From Roseateles_C aquae (GTDB taxonomy: Bacteria; Pseudomonadota; Gammaproteobacteria; Burkholderiales; Burkholderiaceae_C), in assembly GCF_032337115.1 (NCBI RefSeq), contig NZ_JAVXZY010000006.1, positions 298,890 to 362,889 on the forward strand: DNA of 64,000 nt. The letters run 5' to 3'. Both the position numbers and the translations under genes were made by a program. The notes under the pieces were generated by a model. The model did not search any database and had not been told where the DNA came from. It was given only the letters and a program-made list of their open reading frames with translations. This document shows positions 1 through 8,756 of this stretch, in pieces (the stretch's first letter is position 1; every line of letters begins with the position of its first letter).

Positions 1-617
1 ATGGGCTCACCGATCCCGAGGCGCAGGCCAAGATCCGCGCCCGCTCCAGCTACTACCCGAGCATGGTGCCGGCCGTGCCGCCGGCCTACCGGCGGCTGCG
101 CGAGGGTCAGGTCTTGCCCATCGGTGTCCATGACTGGCGCTGCATCGCCGGCTACGGCCATGCGCCGGAGCACATCAGCCTGTACAGCGCGTCGCTGGGC
201 CTGATGATCTCGGGCGATATGGTGCTGCCGCGGATCTCGACCAATGTCAGCGTCGTCGATGTCGAGCCCGAGGCCGATCCGCTGCGGCTCTACCTGGATT
301 CACTGCAGGCGCTGCTGCCACTGCCGGCCGATACCCTGGTGCTGCCCTCGCATGGCAAGCCCTTTCGCGGCCTGCACGCGCGCATCGATCAATTGCAGGA
401 GCACCACCGGGAGCGGCTGGACGAGGTCTTGGCCGCCTGCGCCGAATCGCCGCGCGATGCAGCCAGCCTATTGCCGATGATGTTCAAGCGCGCGCTGGAC
501 CTGCACCAGACGACCTTTGCGATGGGCGAAGCGGTCGCCCACCTGAACACGCTCTGGCTGGCCGGGCGACTGCAGCGGCGACGCGAGGCTGACGGCGTGT
601 TCCGCTTCAGCGCCTGA
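1..617 (+). CDS. MBL-fold metallo-hydrolase, C-terminal part (start outside window)
   Basis: The reading frame is open from the window edge, so the N-terminal part with the HxHxDH metal motif is not visible. What remains shows the later metal-binding signatures of the metallo-beta-lactamase fold: GHAPEHISL, then GDMVLP with the bridging Asp, then LPSHGKPF with the last His ligand. A helical C-terminal extension follows (about 80 residues, LLPMMFKRALDLHQTTFAMGEAVAHL), as in LACTB2/glyoxalase II-like hydrolases that carry a winged-helix tail. The substrate cannot be told from this fragment. A good intrinsic terminator follows the stop codon. Confidence 0.85.
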   Translation, partial: GLTDPEAQAKIRARSSYYPSMVPAVPPAYRRLREGQVLPIGVHDWRCIAGYGHAPEHISLYSASLGLMISGDMVLPRISTNVSVVDVEPEADPLRLYLDSLQALLPLPADTLVLPSHGKPFRGLHARIDQLQEHHRERLDEVLAACAESPRDAASLLPMMFKRALDLHQTTFAMGEAVAHLNTLWLAGRLQRRREADGVFRFSA

Positions 618-672
618 ATGGCGGCAATGCGGGCAAAGCAATCGAGGGTGGATCAAGTGGCTTTGACAGCTT

Positions 673-713
673 CCGCCGCCCCGGTTGCGCTGGGGCGGCG
701 GGCCGTGCCTTTT
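673..713 (+). terminator. Rho-independent terminator after the MBL-fold gene
   Basis: A perfect 10-bp stem (CCGCCGCCCC at 673-682 with GGGGCGGCGG at 692-701) with a 9-nt loop is followed by a short T-rich run ending in CCTTTT at about 707-713. It lies 56 bp after the stop codon. The rest of 618-930 shows no gene. It holds a second G/C hairpin around 866-885 and a C/G-rich palindromic stretch to about 895 that resembles the short repeat found inside icmF. Confidence 0.7.
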
Positions 714-930
714 ATGGTGCATCCGCTTTTCGGTTCAGAAGCGCGGGACTACGACACACAGCTGTGTTGTGACCCTGGCGCCACCGGGAGGCTGGGGCGA
801 CAGGCCCTGACCTCAGATGCGTCGCGATGACAGCTTGACGGAACGAAGTGTGAAGCCCGCCCTTGGGGGGAACAAGCCCCCCTGAAGGGGGAGCTGCGTG
901 AAACCAGGGTTGAAACCACTTGGTAACTTT

Positions 931-1884
931 TCAGTCATCGAAGCTGGGCAGCGCGGCCTGGCGCAGTTGCGCGCGGGCCCGCTCGTAGTCGGGCATCAAC
1001 TGGCCGACGATGGCCCAGAAGCGCGGGCTGTGGTTCATCTCGCGCAGATGGGCCAATTCATGTGCAACGACGTAATCGATGGTCGACGGCGCGAAATGAA
1101 TCAGCCGCCAGTTCAGCCGCACGGTGCCGTCGGCGCTGGCACTGCCCCAGCGCGTCTGCGCTGATGACAATCGCAGGCGGTTCATCTGCACGCCGAGCTG
1201 GGCGGCGAAATGCCGGCAGCGCTGCTCGAACAGCGCGCGGGCCTGGCGCTGCAGCCAGGCTTGCACCGCGTCACGGATCTGCTGCGCCGAGGCCGCTTGT
1301 GGCAGGCCCAGAAACAAGGTCTGGCGGGCCACGGTGGCCAAGGTCGGCTGGCTGTCATCGCGGCCATCATCAAAGCGCGCGCCGCCGGGCAGTCGCGCCG
1401 CGGAAGGATCGAGCACCACAATCATCGGCTCGCCGAGATAGGGCAGCACACAGCCATCGGCCCATTGAACCTGCGCGGCGTCCAGGCGGCGGCGGCGCTC
1501 GCGCTGCTCGACCAGCTTGCGCAGAATCCAACCCGCCTTTTGCTGCAGGGCCCGCTCAATTTCGGCCAGCGGCACCCACTTGGGCGCGGCCACGCGCAGG
1601 CCGTCCTCGCTGACGGTGAACCCAATGCTGCGACGCCGGGCGCGGCGCAACTCATAGGCAATGCGATGGCCGTCGAGCAGCACCTCGTGGCTGGGCGTCG
1701 CCGCTTCGGCATGGCCCGGCGCGGCGCTCTTGGCGCGGCGTGGCGCCGGTTTGGGCACGCCGTCAGGCGCCGGCGCCGGGGCCTTAGGCTGCTGCTTTTG
1801 CGCGGGCTGAAGCGGCAGCTCAGGCTCGCTGTCAAACAGCGACAGTTGCGCGCTTTTCAGCAGTCCGGCCAACTTGTTCAGCAT
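931..1884 (-). CDS. YgjP/SprT-like zinc metallopeptidase family protein (DUF45)
   Basis: A 317-residue protein. The C-terminal half carries the zinc motif HELAH (about residues 275-279) followed by NHSPRFW, whose His is the third ligand, as in the YgjP/DUF45 family. The N-terminal 80 residues are low-complexity Pro/Ala/Lys and look like a linker. I use the ATG at 1884; an in-frame TTG lies three codons upstream. In related Burkholderiales this gene follows gmhB and plsC. Here it directly follows the gmhB-like gene with a 69-bp gap. The precise substrate is uncertain; some family members have been reported to have UTP pyrophosphatase activity. Confidence 0.85.
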   Translation of the reverse strand: MLNKLAGLLKSAQLSLFDSEPELPLQPAQKQQPKAPAPAPDGVPKPAPRRAKSAAPGHAEAATPSHEVLLDGHRIAYELRRARRRSIGFTVSEDGLRVAAPKWVPLAEIERALQQKAGWILRKLVEQRERRRRLDAAQVQWADGCVLPYLGEPMIVVLDPSAARLPGGARFDDGRDDSQPTLATVARQTLFLGLPQAASAQQIRDAVQAWLQRQARALFEQRCRHFAAQLGVQMNRLRLSSAQTRWGSASADGTVRLNWRLIHFAPSTIDYVVAHELAHLREMNHSPRFWAIVGQLMPDYERARAQLRQAALPSFDD

Positions 1885-1953
1885 GGCTCGCAAGTGTACT
1901 CAGGCGGGCGCCGGGTTTGAGCGTTCAGACGCGCAGCGATCATCGCTGGCCGG

Positions 1954-2601
1954 TCATTCCGCCAGCTCTCCCGGCCCGGTGTCGGGCTGCATCGCTTCGC
2001 CGCGGGCGTCGGCCTTGGCGCGTCGCTCCTGCTGGATCAGGCTGTCGGCGAAATCGGTCAGGTTGTCGTGCAGCTTGGCGCCGGGCACCTGGGTCAGCTG
2101 GGCCTGCAGCTGCGCCTCGTCCAGGCTGCCCAGCCGCTCACCGCGCAGCAGATGGGCGATGCAACCGGCGGCCTGCGCGGTCTGCAGGTCCTTCAGGCTG
2201 GCACCCACCATATGCACCTGAGCCAGCGAGACGCCGAAGCGCTCGCCGATCTGCTCGATCAGGCCCGGCAGCGGCTTGCGGCAGCTGCAACCTTCCTCGG
2301 GCGTGTGCGGACAGAAGAACACCGCATCGATACGGCCGCCCTTTTCGGCCAGCAGCTGGTTCAGCCGCATATGCACCGCGTTCAGCGAGGCCATGTCCAG
2401 CAGGCCGCGGCCGATGCCGGGCTGGTTGGTGGCCATCACCGTGTGCCAGCCGGCGTGGTTGAGCCGGGCCACCGCCTCCAGTGCGCCGGGCAGCGGCTCC
2501 AGCTCGTCGATCGACTTGACGTGATCGTCGCGATAGCGGTTGATGGTCCCGTCACGACCCAGGATGACGAGCTTCATGCTGTGGCTGTGATCGGATCTCA
2601 T
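1954..2601 (-). CDS. gmhB: GmhB-like HAD phosphatase lacking the nucleophile Asp
   Basis: A 215-residue HAD-family protein matching D-glycero-D-manno-heptose-1,7-bisphosphate 7-phosphatase along its length, including the zinc-loop pattern CPHTPEEGCSCRKPLPG. The first HAD motif, normally LDRDGTIN, reads LGRDGTIN, so the nucleophilic Asp is Gly. The metal-binding motif, normally VGDSLKDL, reads VGASLKDL, so a second acidic ligand is lost. Both are clear in the DNA (GGT and GCC codons). The start at 2601 has a GAGG-type ribosome site; the conserved start would be the ATG at 2577. It lies 18 bp after glyS and is probably co-transcribed. It may be a non-catalytic or repurposed member of LPS heptose synthesis. 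Confidence 0.8.
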   Translation of the reverse strand: MRSDHSHSMKLVILGRDGTINRYRDDHVKSIDELEPLPGALEAVARLNHAGWHTVMATNQPGIGRGLLDMASLNAVHMRLNQLLAEKGGRIDAVFFCPHTPEEGCSCRKPLPGLIEQIGERFGVSLAQVHMVGASLKDLQTAQAAGCIAHLLRGERLGSLDEAQLQAQLTQVPGAKLHDNLTDFADSLIQQERRAKADARGEAMQPDTGPGELAE

Positions 2602-2619
2602 CCGTGCGCCCTCTTCGCT

Positions 2620-4767
2620 TCAGCTGGCCAGGCGTGACAGGTCGGCGATGCGGTTCATCGCCTGATGCAGCTGGTTCAGGAGCGCCTGGCGGTTGGCGCG
2701 CAGCGCGGCGTCCTCGGCATTGACCATCACGCCATCGAAGAAGGCATCGACCGGCGCCTTCAGCGCTGCCAGCGCCTTCAGCGAGGCCGCATAGTCGCGC
2801 TGCTCGAAGGCCAGATCGGACTGCGGGCGCACGCTGGCCAGCGCGGCGGCCAGCTGCTGCTCGGCAGCTTCAGTCAGCAAGGCGGCGCTGACCTCGGTGG
2901 GCAGCTCGCCCTCGATCTTCTTCAGAATGTTGCTGACGCGCTTGTTGGCTGCTGCCAGCGAGGCCGCCTCGGGCAGCGCGGCAAAGCTGCGCACCGCGTC
3001 CAGCCGGCGCGGCACATCGCCCAGGCGCGTCGGCTGCAGCGCCAGCACGGCATCCACTTCCTGGGCGCTATAGCCCTGGTCGCGCAGCGACACGGCCAGC
3101 CGGTCGGCAAAGAAGCTTTGCAGCGCGACGCTCGGATCCTCGATCAATTCGCCGAAGGCCGGCACGGCCGCCTTCAGCAACTCGGGCAAGTCCAGCGGCA
3201 GATTGTTCTCGACCAGGATGCGGATCACGCCCAGCGCGTGGCGGCGCAGTGCGAACGGGTCCTTGTCACCGGTGGGCAGCTGGCCGATGCCGAACAGGCC
3301 AACCAGGGTCTCCAGCTTGTCGGCCAGCGCGACCACGGTGCCGGTGTGATTGCGCGGCAGCGCATCGCCGGCAAAGCGCGGCTTGTAATGGTCTTCGATG
3401 GCGATGGCGACACCGTCGCGCAGGCCTTCATGGCGGGCGTAATAGCCGCCCATGATGCCCTGCAGCTCGGGGAACTCGCCGACCATATCGGTCAGCAGAT
3501 CGGTCTTGGCCAGCAGCGCGGCCTGATCGGCCTTGTGCGCCAGCATCTGCAGCTCGTCGTGCGACTGCACCGAGGCGGGCTGGTGGTCGCCCAGCTGATG
3601 AACGATGGCGCGGGCGATGAAGCGCACGCGCTCGACACGATCGCCCTGGCTGCCCAGCTTGCCGTGATAGACCACCTTGGCGAGGCCCTCGACGCGGCTG
3701 GCCAGCGTCTTCTTGCGGTCCTGGTCGAAGAAGAACTTGGCGTCCGACAGGCGCGGGCGCACGACCCGCTCATTGCCCTGGATCACCGCGCCGGCGTCGG
3801 CCGGGCTGATGTTGGAGACGACCAGGAACTGGTGCGTCAGCTTGCCGGCGGCGTCGAGCAGCGGGAAGTACTTCTGGTTGGCCTTCATCGTCAGGATCAG
3901 GCATTCCTGCGGCACGGCGAGGAATTCCGATTCGAACTGGCAGGTCAGCACATTGGGGCGCTCGACCAGGGCCGTCACTTCGTCGAGCAGGGCCTCGTCG
4001 TCGATCGGCGTCAGGCCGTTGCCGGCCGCGGCCGCGGCAGCCTGCAGCTGCTTGACGATCTCGGCACGGCGCTCGGCAAAGCTGGCAATCACCGCGCCCT
4101 GCTCGCGCAGCTGGCTGGCATAGCTGTCGGCGCTCTCGATATTGAGCCGTTCAACGCTTGCCTCGAAACGGTGGCCGCGCGTTTCACGGCCGGCCGTCAG
4201 GCCCAGCGCCTGCACCGCCACCACCTCGCTGCCATATAGCGCCAGCAGGCTGTGCGCCGGACGGACGAACTTCACATCGCTCCAGCCATCGCTGAGCTGG
4301 TAGGTCATGACCTTGGGGATGGGCAGCTTGGCCAGCGCCTCGTCGAGCGCCTTCTGCAGGCCCTCGGCCAGGCTGGCGCCGGCGACGACGGAGTCCAGGA
4401 ACAGCGCCTCGGCCTTGCCGTCCATCGCGCGCTTGAGTGTCGGCACGACGCTGGCATCGGCCCCCACGGCAGCCAGCTTCTTCAGCAGCGCCGGCGTCGG
4501 CGCGCCGGCAGCATCCAGCGCCACGGCCACCGGCATCAGCTTTTGCTGCAGCTGGCGATCGGCGGCCTTGGGCGCCACGCCGGCCACATGCACGGCCAGC
4601 CGGCGCGGTGAGGCAAAAGACGTCACCGCGGCATCGGCAGCAGCCAGGCCTTGGGCCTTGAGGCTGTCGGCCAGCACCGAGGAAAAGGCCTCGCCGAGCT
4701 TCTTCAGCGCCTTGGGTGGCAGCTCTTCGACAAACAGTTCCAGCAGGAGATTCTTGTGTTCGCTCAT
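2620..4767 (-). CDS. glyS: Glycyl-tRNA synthetase beta subunit
   Basis: A 715-residue protein beginning MSEHKNLLLELFVEELPPKA, the invariant N-terminus of bacterial GlyS. It has the tRNA_synt_2f body (ALRRHALGVIRILVENNLPLDL) and a DALR-type C-terminal anticodon-binding segment. With GlyQ it forms the alpha2beta2 glycyl-tRNA synthetase; the beta subunit contacts tRNA. An in-frame TTG upstream overlaps the glyQ stop, but the ATG at 4767 matches the family start. It is 5 bp downstream of glyQ, so the two are co-transcribed and probably coupled. Confidence 0.97.
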   Translation of the reverse strand: MSEHKNLLLELFVEELPPKALKKLGEAFSSVLADSLKAQGLAAADAAVTSFASPRRLAVHVAGVAPKAADRQLQQKLMPVAVALDAAGAPTPALLKKLAAVGADASVVPTLKRAMDGKAEALFLDSVVAGASLAEGLQKALDEALAKLPIPKVMTYQLSDGWSDVKFVRPAHSLLALYGSEVVAVQALGLTAGRETRGHRFEASVERLNIESADSYASQLREQGAVIASFAERRAEIVKQLQAAAAAAGNGLTPIDDEALLDEVTALVERPNVLTCQFESEFLAVPQECLILTMKANQKYFPLLDAAGKLTHQFLVVSNISPADAGAVIQGNERVVRPRLSDAKFFFDQDRKKTLASRVEGLAKVVYHGKLGSQGDRVERVRFIARAIVHQLGDHQPASVQSHDELQMLAHKADQAALLAKTDLLTDMVGEFPELQGIMGGYYARHEGLRDGVAIAIEDHYKPRFAGDALPRNHTGTVVALADKLETLVGLFGIGQLPTGDKDPFALRRHALGVIRILVENNLPLDLPELLKAAVPAFGELIEDPSVALQSFFADRLAVSLRDQGYSAQEVDAVLALQPTRLGDVPRRLDAVRSFAALPEAASLAAANKRVSNILKKIEGELPTEVSAALLTEAAEQQLAAALASVRPQSDLAFEQRDYAASLKALAALKAPVDAFFDGVMVNAEDAALRANRQALLNQLHQAMNRIADLSRLAS

Positions 4768-4772
4768 GGAGT

Positions 4773-5729
4773 TCAAGCTGCCTTCTTAGCGTTCTTTTCT
4801 GCCTGCTTGGCGAGGTTCGCCAGCACTTCCTCGCCCCAGGCCTTGGGGGCCATCGGGAAACCGAGGCGAGCCCGGCTGTCCAGATAGCTCTGCGCCACCG
4901 CGCGGGCCAGGTTGCGGATGCGGCCGATGTAGGCGGCGCGCTCGGTCACCGAGATGGCGCCGCGGGCGTCGAGCAGATTGAAGCTGTGGCCGGCCTTGAG
5001 CAGCTGCTCATAAGCCGGCAGCGCCAGCTGCTGCGACATCAGGTGCTGCGATTGACGCTCGTGGGCGGCAAAGGCCTGCAGCAGGAAGTCGACATCGCTG
5101 TGCTCGAAGTTGTAGGTCGACTGCTCGACCTCGTTCTGGTGGAACACATCCCCATACTTGATATTGGGCGCACCGTTCTTGCCTTCGACGTAGACGAGGT
5201 CGTAGACCGACTCGACGCCCTGCAGATACATGGCCAGGCGCTCCAGGCCATAGGTGATCTCGCCGGTGATGGGCTTGCAGTCGATGCCGCCGACCTGCTG
5301 GAAGTAGGTGAACTGCGTCACCTCCATGCCGTTCAACCAGACTTCCCAGCCCAGGCCCCAGCAGCCCAGCGTCGGGTTCTCCCAATCGTCCTCGACGAAG
5401 CGGACATCGTTCTTCTTCAGATCAAAGCCCAGCGCCTCCAGCGAGCCGAGGTAGAGCTCCAGGATATTGGCCGGTGCCGGCTTGAGCACGACCTGGAACT
5501 GGTAGTAGTGCTGCAGCCGGTTCGGGTTCTCGCCATAGCGGCCATCCTTGGGGCGGCGGCTGGGCTGCACATAGGCGGCGCTCCAGGGCTCGGGGCCCAG
5601 CGCGCGCAGGAAGGTGGCGGTGTGGCTGGTGCCGGCGCCGACTTCCATGTCATAGGGCTGCAGCAAGGCGCAGCCCTGCTGGGACCAGTATTCCTGTAGG
5701 CGAAGAATGAGTTGCTGGAAGCTCAGCAT
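4773..5729 (-). CDS. glyQ: Glycyl-tRNA synthetase alpha subunit
   Basis: A 318-residue class II aminoacyl-tRNA synthetase subunit. It begins MLSFQQLILRLQEYWSQQGC and contains the family blocks GAGTSHTATFLRALGPEPW and LGCWGLGWEVWLNGMEVTQF. It catalyses glycine activation. The frame stays open for 74 codons upstream, but that part reads through the inverted-repeat element and is not coding; the ATG at 5729 matches the family. It is followed directly by glyS. Confidence 0.97.
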   Translation of the reverse strand: MLSFQQLILRLQEYWSQQGCALLQPYDMEVGAGTSHTATFLRALGPEPWSAAYVQPSRRPKDGRYGENPNRLQHYYQFQVVLKPAPANILELYLGSLEALGFDLKKNDVRFVEDDWENPTLGCWGLGWEVWLNGMEVTQFTYFQQVGGIDCKPITGEITYGLERLAMYLQGVESVYDLVYVEGKNGAPNIKYGDVFHQNEVEQSTYNFEHSDVDFLLQAFAAHERQSQHLMSQQLALPAYEQLLKAGHSFNLLDARGAISVTERAAYIGRIRNLARAVAQSYLDSRARLGFPMAPKAWGEEVLANLAKQAEKNAKKAA

Positions 5730-5803
5730 GGTGATCGCTATGCCCTCGGGTGGGGATGGGGGAAAGGTGTCGAGAAGTGCGGCCGATTCTACGGGGGTGT
5801 TAG

Positions 5804-6071
5804 GGAAGGTCTGCATAAGTCGGCGTGAGCCGTGGTTGGGAGAAATGGGGCGGCCACGTAGGCGCGCTGCGAAGGTCGGGCTGGTGGCCCGACAGCCGAG
5901 CAGCGCAACGCCCGTGGGGGCCCCATTTCTCCCAACCCGCAGGGCAAGCACCAGCCAACCCCTGCCGGTGTTGCGAGCCTTGCGCAGGCCACCAGCCTGA
6001 GCTGCGGCTCGCGCCTAGGCAGGCCTTGGCCGGTGCTTGCCACGGCCCACGCCGACTTATGCAGACCTTCC
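5804..6071. repeat. Compact inverted-repeat element (MITE/REP-like) between lnt and glyQ
   Basis: The 369-bp gap between lnt and glyQ is filled by an ordered palindromic structure. Outer arms of 32 bp lie at 5804-5835 and 6040-6071 and match with a single mismatch (core GGTCTGCATAAGTCGGCGTG). Just inside is a second pair, TTGGGAGAAATGGGG at 5836-5850 and its exact complement at 5921-5935. A third imperfect pair lies at about 5945-5965 and 6019-6040. No convincing gene lies inside. It looks like a non-autonomous mobile repeat or processed RNA hairpin in the 5' region of glyQ, and would be transcribed with lnt-glyQ if the operon is continuous. Confidence 0.75.
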
Positions 6072-6098
6072 TTAGCGTATTTCCCTGGGGAGCGCTGC

Positions 6099-7664
6099 TC
6101 AGCGGCGCGCGCGCAACGCCGCCAGCCCGAGCAGCACGGCCAGCAGCAGACCAAAGGGCCAGAGGCCGAAGCGACCCAGCCAGCGCGCATAGGGCGTGGC
6201 ACCACGGCGGCCCTCGACCTCAACCTCCAGCACGCCCGCCGTGTCGGCCGGCAAGCGGGCCAGCACCCGGCCGCGATGGTCGATGGCAGCGGTGGCGCCG
6301 GTGTTGGTGGCGCGGATCAGCGGGCGCTGGAACTCCAGCGTGCGCATGATGGAGAACTGCAGATGCTGGTCCTGCACCATCCAGCGGCCGAACCAGCCCA
6401 GATTGCTGGCGTTGGCCAAGACGGTGGCCATCTCTGGCGTCTCCTGTCCATTGGCATCGCCCTGCACGCTGGCGACGAAGTCCTCGCCGAACAAATCCTC
6501 GTAGCAGATCAGCGGTCGCACCCGCTGGCCGGCGACCTCGAGCGCGCGCTGATGCTGGCCGCGCGCCTGGTCATCCATTGGAATCTCGAGCAGGCGCACA
6601 AGCCAATGAAAGCCCAGCGGCGTGATCTCGCCAAAGGGCAGCAGATGGCGCTTGCCATAGGCGTAGGGTGCGCCTTGGCCAAAGGCGCTCAGCGAGTTGA
6701 CGAAGCCATCCTGCTCATTGCCCAGAAAGGTACCTAGCAGCAGGCTGCGGCCACGGGCGCTGGCCTCGAAACGCTGCAACACCGCCTCGTCCAGATAGGC
6801 CAGCGGCACCGGCACCACCGATTCCGGCGTCAGCACCAGTTGGCCGCGCGCGCTGTCGACCTGAACGGCCAGATCGGCCAGGTTGGTGCCCCAACGCTCG
6901 CGATCGAACTTCTGTTCCTGCGGCACATTGGGCTGCACCAGCGAGGCGCGCAGCTGGCCGCTGGGCGCGGTGAAGTCCTGCGGCAGCAGTTGGCCCGCCA
7001 GCACGATCGCCACCCCCAGGGTCAGGGGCTTCCACGCGCGACCGACCAGACCCACTAGACCGGCGGCCAGCAGCGCCGCGATCAGACAGATGCCGTAAAC
7101 GCCCACCCAGGGCGCAAACACCGCCAGCGGGCCGACCGTGTGCGCATAGCCGCTGGCAATCCAGGGAAAGCCGCTGAGCAGGCTGGCCCGCGCCAGCTCG
7201 CCCAGCAGCCAGCACAGGGCCCAGACGCCGCCGTGCCAGGCACCGATAGCGCCGGCGCCAGCCTCCGCAGGCCGGCCACGATCGCGCAGCCAGGCCGCCA
7301 GTGCCAAAGGCACGGCATGAAACAGCGCCAGACCCGCGGCCAGCAGCGCCACTGCCGCAATGGACAGCAGCGCCGGCAGATGGCCATGATCGTGCATGCT
7401 GATATAGAGCCACCACAGCCCCGAGCCCAGCCAGGCGAAGGCAAAGCAGGCGCCCAGCCAGGCGGCACGGCGTGGCGCCACCGACCAGCTCAAGCCTGCC
7501 AGCCAGGCCAGCGCCAAGATTTGCAAGGGCCAGGCCTCGGTGGGCGCAAACGCCGCGCAGTGCAGCAGGCCGGCCAGCAAGGCCTGCGCCGTCGCCCAGT
7601 GGCCAGACGAAACCACGTCCACCGACCGCCGGGCGCGCAAGCCCGCCAGGCTGAAGCGACTCAC
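6099..7664 (-). CDS. lnt: Apolipoprotein N-acyltransferase
   Basis: A 521-residue inner-membrane protein. The N-terminal half is a series of hydrophobic spans. The C-terminal half is a nitrilase-like (CN hydrolase) domain: VLTPESVVPVPLAYLD around the catalytic Glu, YGKRHLLPFGEITPLG around the catalytic Lys, and LICYEDLFGE around the catalytic Cys. It N-acylates the amino-terminal Cys of lipoproteins, the last step of lipoprotein maturation. The GTG start overlaps the corC stop in a GTGA junction, so it is translationally coupled. The corC-lnt pairing is common in proteobacteria. Confidence 0.96.
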   Translation of the reverse strand: MSRFSLAGLRARRSVDVVSSGHWATAQALLAGLLHCAAFAPTEAWPLQILALAWLAGLSWSVAPRRAAWLGACFAFAWLGSGLWWLYISMHDHGHLPALLSIAAVALLAAGLALFHAVPLALAAWLRDRGRPAEAGAGAIGAWHGGVWALCWLLGELARASLLSGFPWIASGYAHTVGPLAVFAPWVGVYGICLIAALLAAGLVGLVGRAWKPLTLGVAIVLAGQLLPQDFTAPSGQLRASLVQPNVPQEQKFDRERWGTNLADLAVQVDSARGQLVLTPESVVPVPLAYLDEAVLQRFEASARGRSLLLGTFLGNEQDGFVNSLSAFGQGAPYAYGKRHLLPFGEITPLGFHWLVRLLEIPMDDQARGQHQRALEVAGQRVRPLICYEDLFGEDFVASVQGDANGQETPEMATVLANASNLGWFGRWMVQDQHLQFSIMRTLEFQRPLIRATNTGATAAIDHRGRVLARLPADTAGVLEVEVEGRRGATPYARWLGRFGLWPFGLLLAVLLGLAALRARR

Positions 7665-8563
7665 GCGGCGTCGTCGGCCGCAGCCGCCGGCAGGCCTGCC
7701 ATGCGGTTGACCTTGAACCAGCGCACCGCGCCGCCGCGGGTCAGCATCACGGTGAAGCGCAGGCCAGCAATTTCGACGAGCTCGCCGCGCCGCGGCACAT
7801 GACCATGCTCATGAGCCACCAGGCCGCCGATGGTGTCGAACTCATCCTCGGGCAGTTGCAGGGAAAAAGCCTGGTTGACGATGGCGATGGGGGCATCGCC
7901 AGGCACCCGCTGGCTGCCATCGGCCAGGGTGTAGATGCCGCCGTCGCCGTCCTTGTCGTCGAATTCGTCTTCGATTTCGCCGACGATTTCCTCCAGCACA
8001 TCCTCGATGGTCAGCAGCCCGGCGGTGTTGCCGAACTCGTCGACCACCATGGCCAGGTGGTTGCGATTGGAGCGGAAGTCACGCAAGAGCTCGTTCAGGC
8101 CCTTGCTCTCCGGCACAAAGACCGCCGGCCGCAGCAGCGTGCGCAGATTGAGCTCCGGCGCGCGCTGCAGCTTCAGCAAGTCCTTGGCCAGCAGGATGCC
8201 GATGATGTTGTCGCGCTGCCCTTCGTAGACCGGAAATCGTGAATGGCCGGTATCAATCACCGCCGCCAGCAACTCTTCGTAACCGGATTCGATGTCGAGC
8301 AGATCCATCCGCGGCGCGGCGACCATCACATCGCCGGCGCTCAGCTCGGCCATGCGCAGCACACCCTCGAGCATCTGGCGCGATTCGGGCGCAATCAGCT
8401 CGCGGGCTTCGGCTTCGGCCAGCGTTTCAATCAGTTCCGATGTGGAGTCCGGCCCCGGATGGAGGAACTCCAGCATGCGATTCAAAAGCCCGCGCGGTTC
8501 GGCGGTACTGCGATGCCCCCCACTCTTGGCGTGGGGGAAGCGACTAGGCTGAGGTTCTGACAC
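7661..8563 (-). CDS. corC: CorC/HlyC-type CBS-domain protein
   Basis: About 300 residues from a GTG at 8563 (reads MSEPQPSRFPHAK), the usual start in relatives; no strong ribosome site is visible. Two CBS domains (about residues 65-185, with VPESKGLNELL and VVDEFGNTAGLLTIEDVLEE) precede a CorC_HlyC domain (about 205-285). There is no DUF21 membrane domain, so it is cytoplasmic and presumably regulatory. E. coli CorC has been linked to Mg2+/Co2+ efflux. It overlaps lnt by 4 bp and is divergent from cobW. Confidence 0.92.
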   Translation of the reverse strand: MSEPQPSRFPHAKSGGHRSTAEPRGLLNRMLEFLHPGPDSTSELIETLAEAEARELIAPESRQMLEGVLRMAELSAGDVMVAAPRMDLLDIESGYEELLAAVIDTGHSRFPVYEGQRDNIIGILLAKDLLKLQRAPELNLRTLLRPAVFVPESKGLNELLRDFRSNRNHLAMVVDEFGNTAGLLTIEDVLEEIVGEIEDEFDDKDGDGGIYTLADGSQRVPGDAPIAIVNQAFSLQLPEDEFDTIGGLVAHEHGHVPRRGELVEIAGLRFTVMLTRGGAVRWFKVNRMAGLPAAAADDAA

Positions 8564-8756
8564 AGGTGTTCGTGTCGTAGTAGCGGAACGCTGAGAATAA
8601 CAGCCCTGTGTGACACTCGCAGGTTGACAAGCCCGCCGGCTTGAAACACAGTCGGCCGCCCTCATCTGGGCGGCTCAGGTTCCCGCGCAGAATTCTTCGC
8701 CTCTTATCGCCTCTTCTCCACGACGCCCTCGTCGGCGCCAAGCAAAGCTGATCACC

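Noticed and set aside
2665..4239. 524-residue plus-strand frame
   Set aside because: It lies antisense to glyS and has the His/Gln/Arg-rich composition of a high-GC shadow frame.
5730..5951. 74-codon N-terminal extension of glyQ
   Set aside because: It reads through the inverted-repeat element; MLSFQQL at 5729 is the conserved start.
8551..8625. Zur-like operator between corC and cobW
   Set aside because: A TGACACAGG / CCTGTGTGACA pair is present, but spacing and sequence do not match a Zur box well enough to call.
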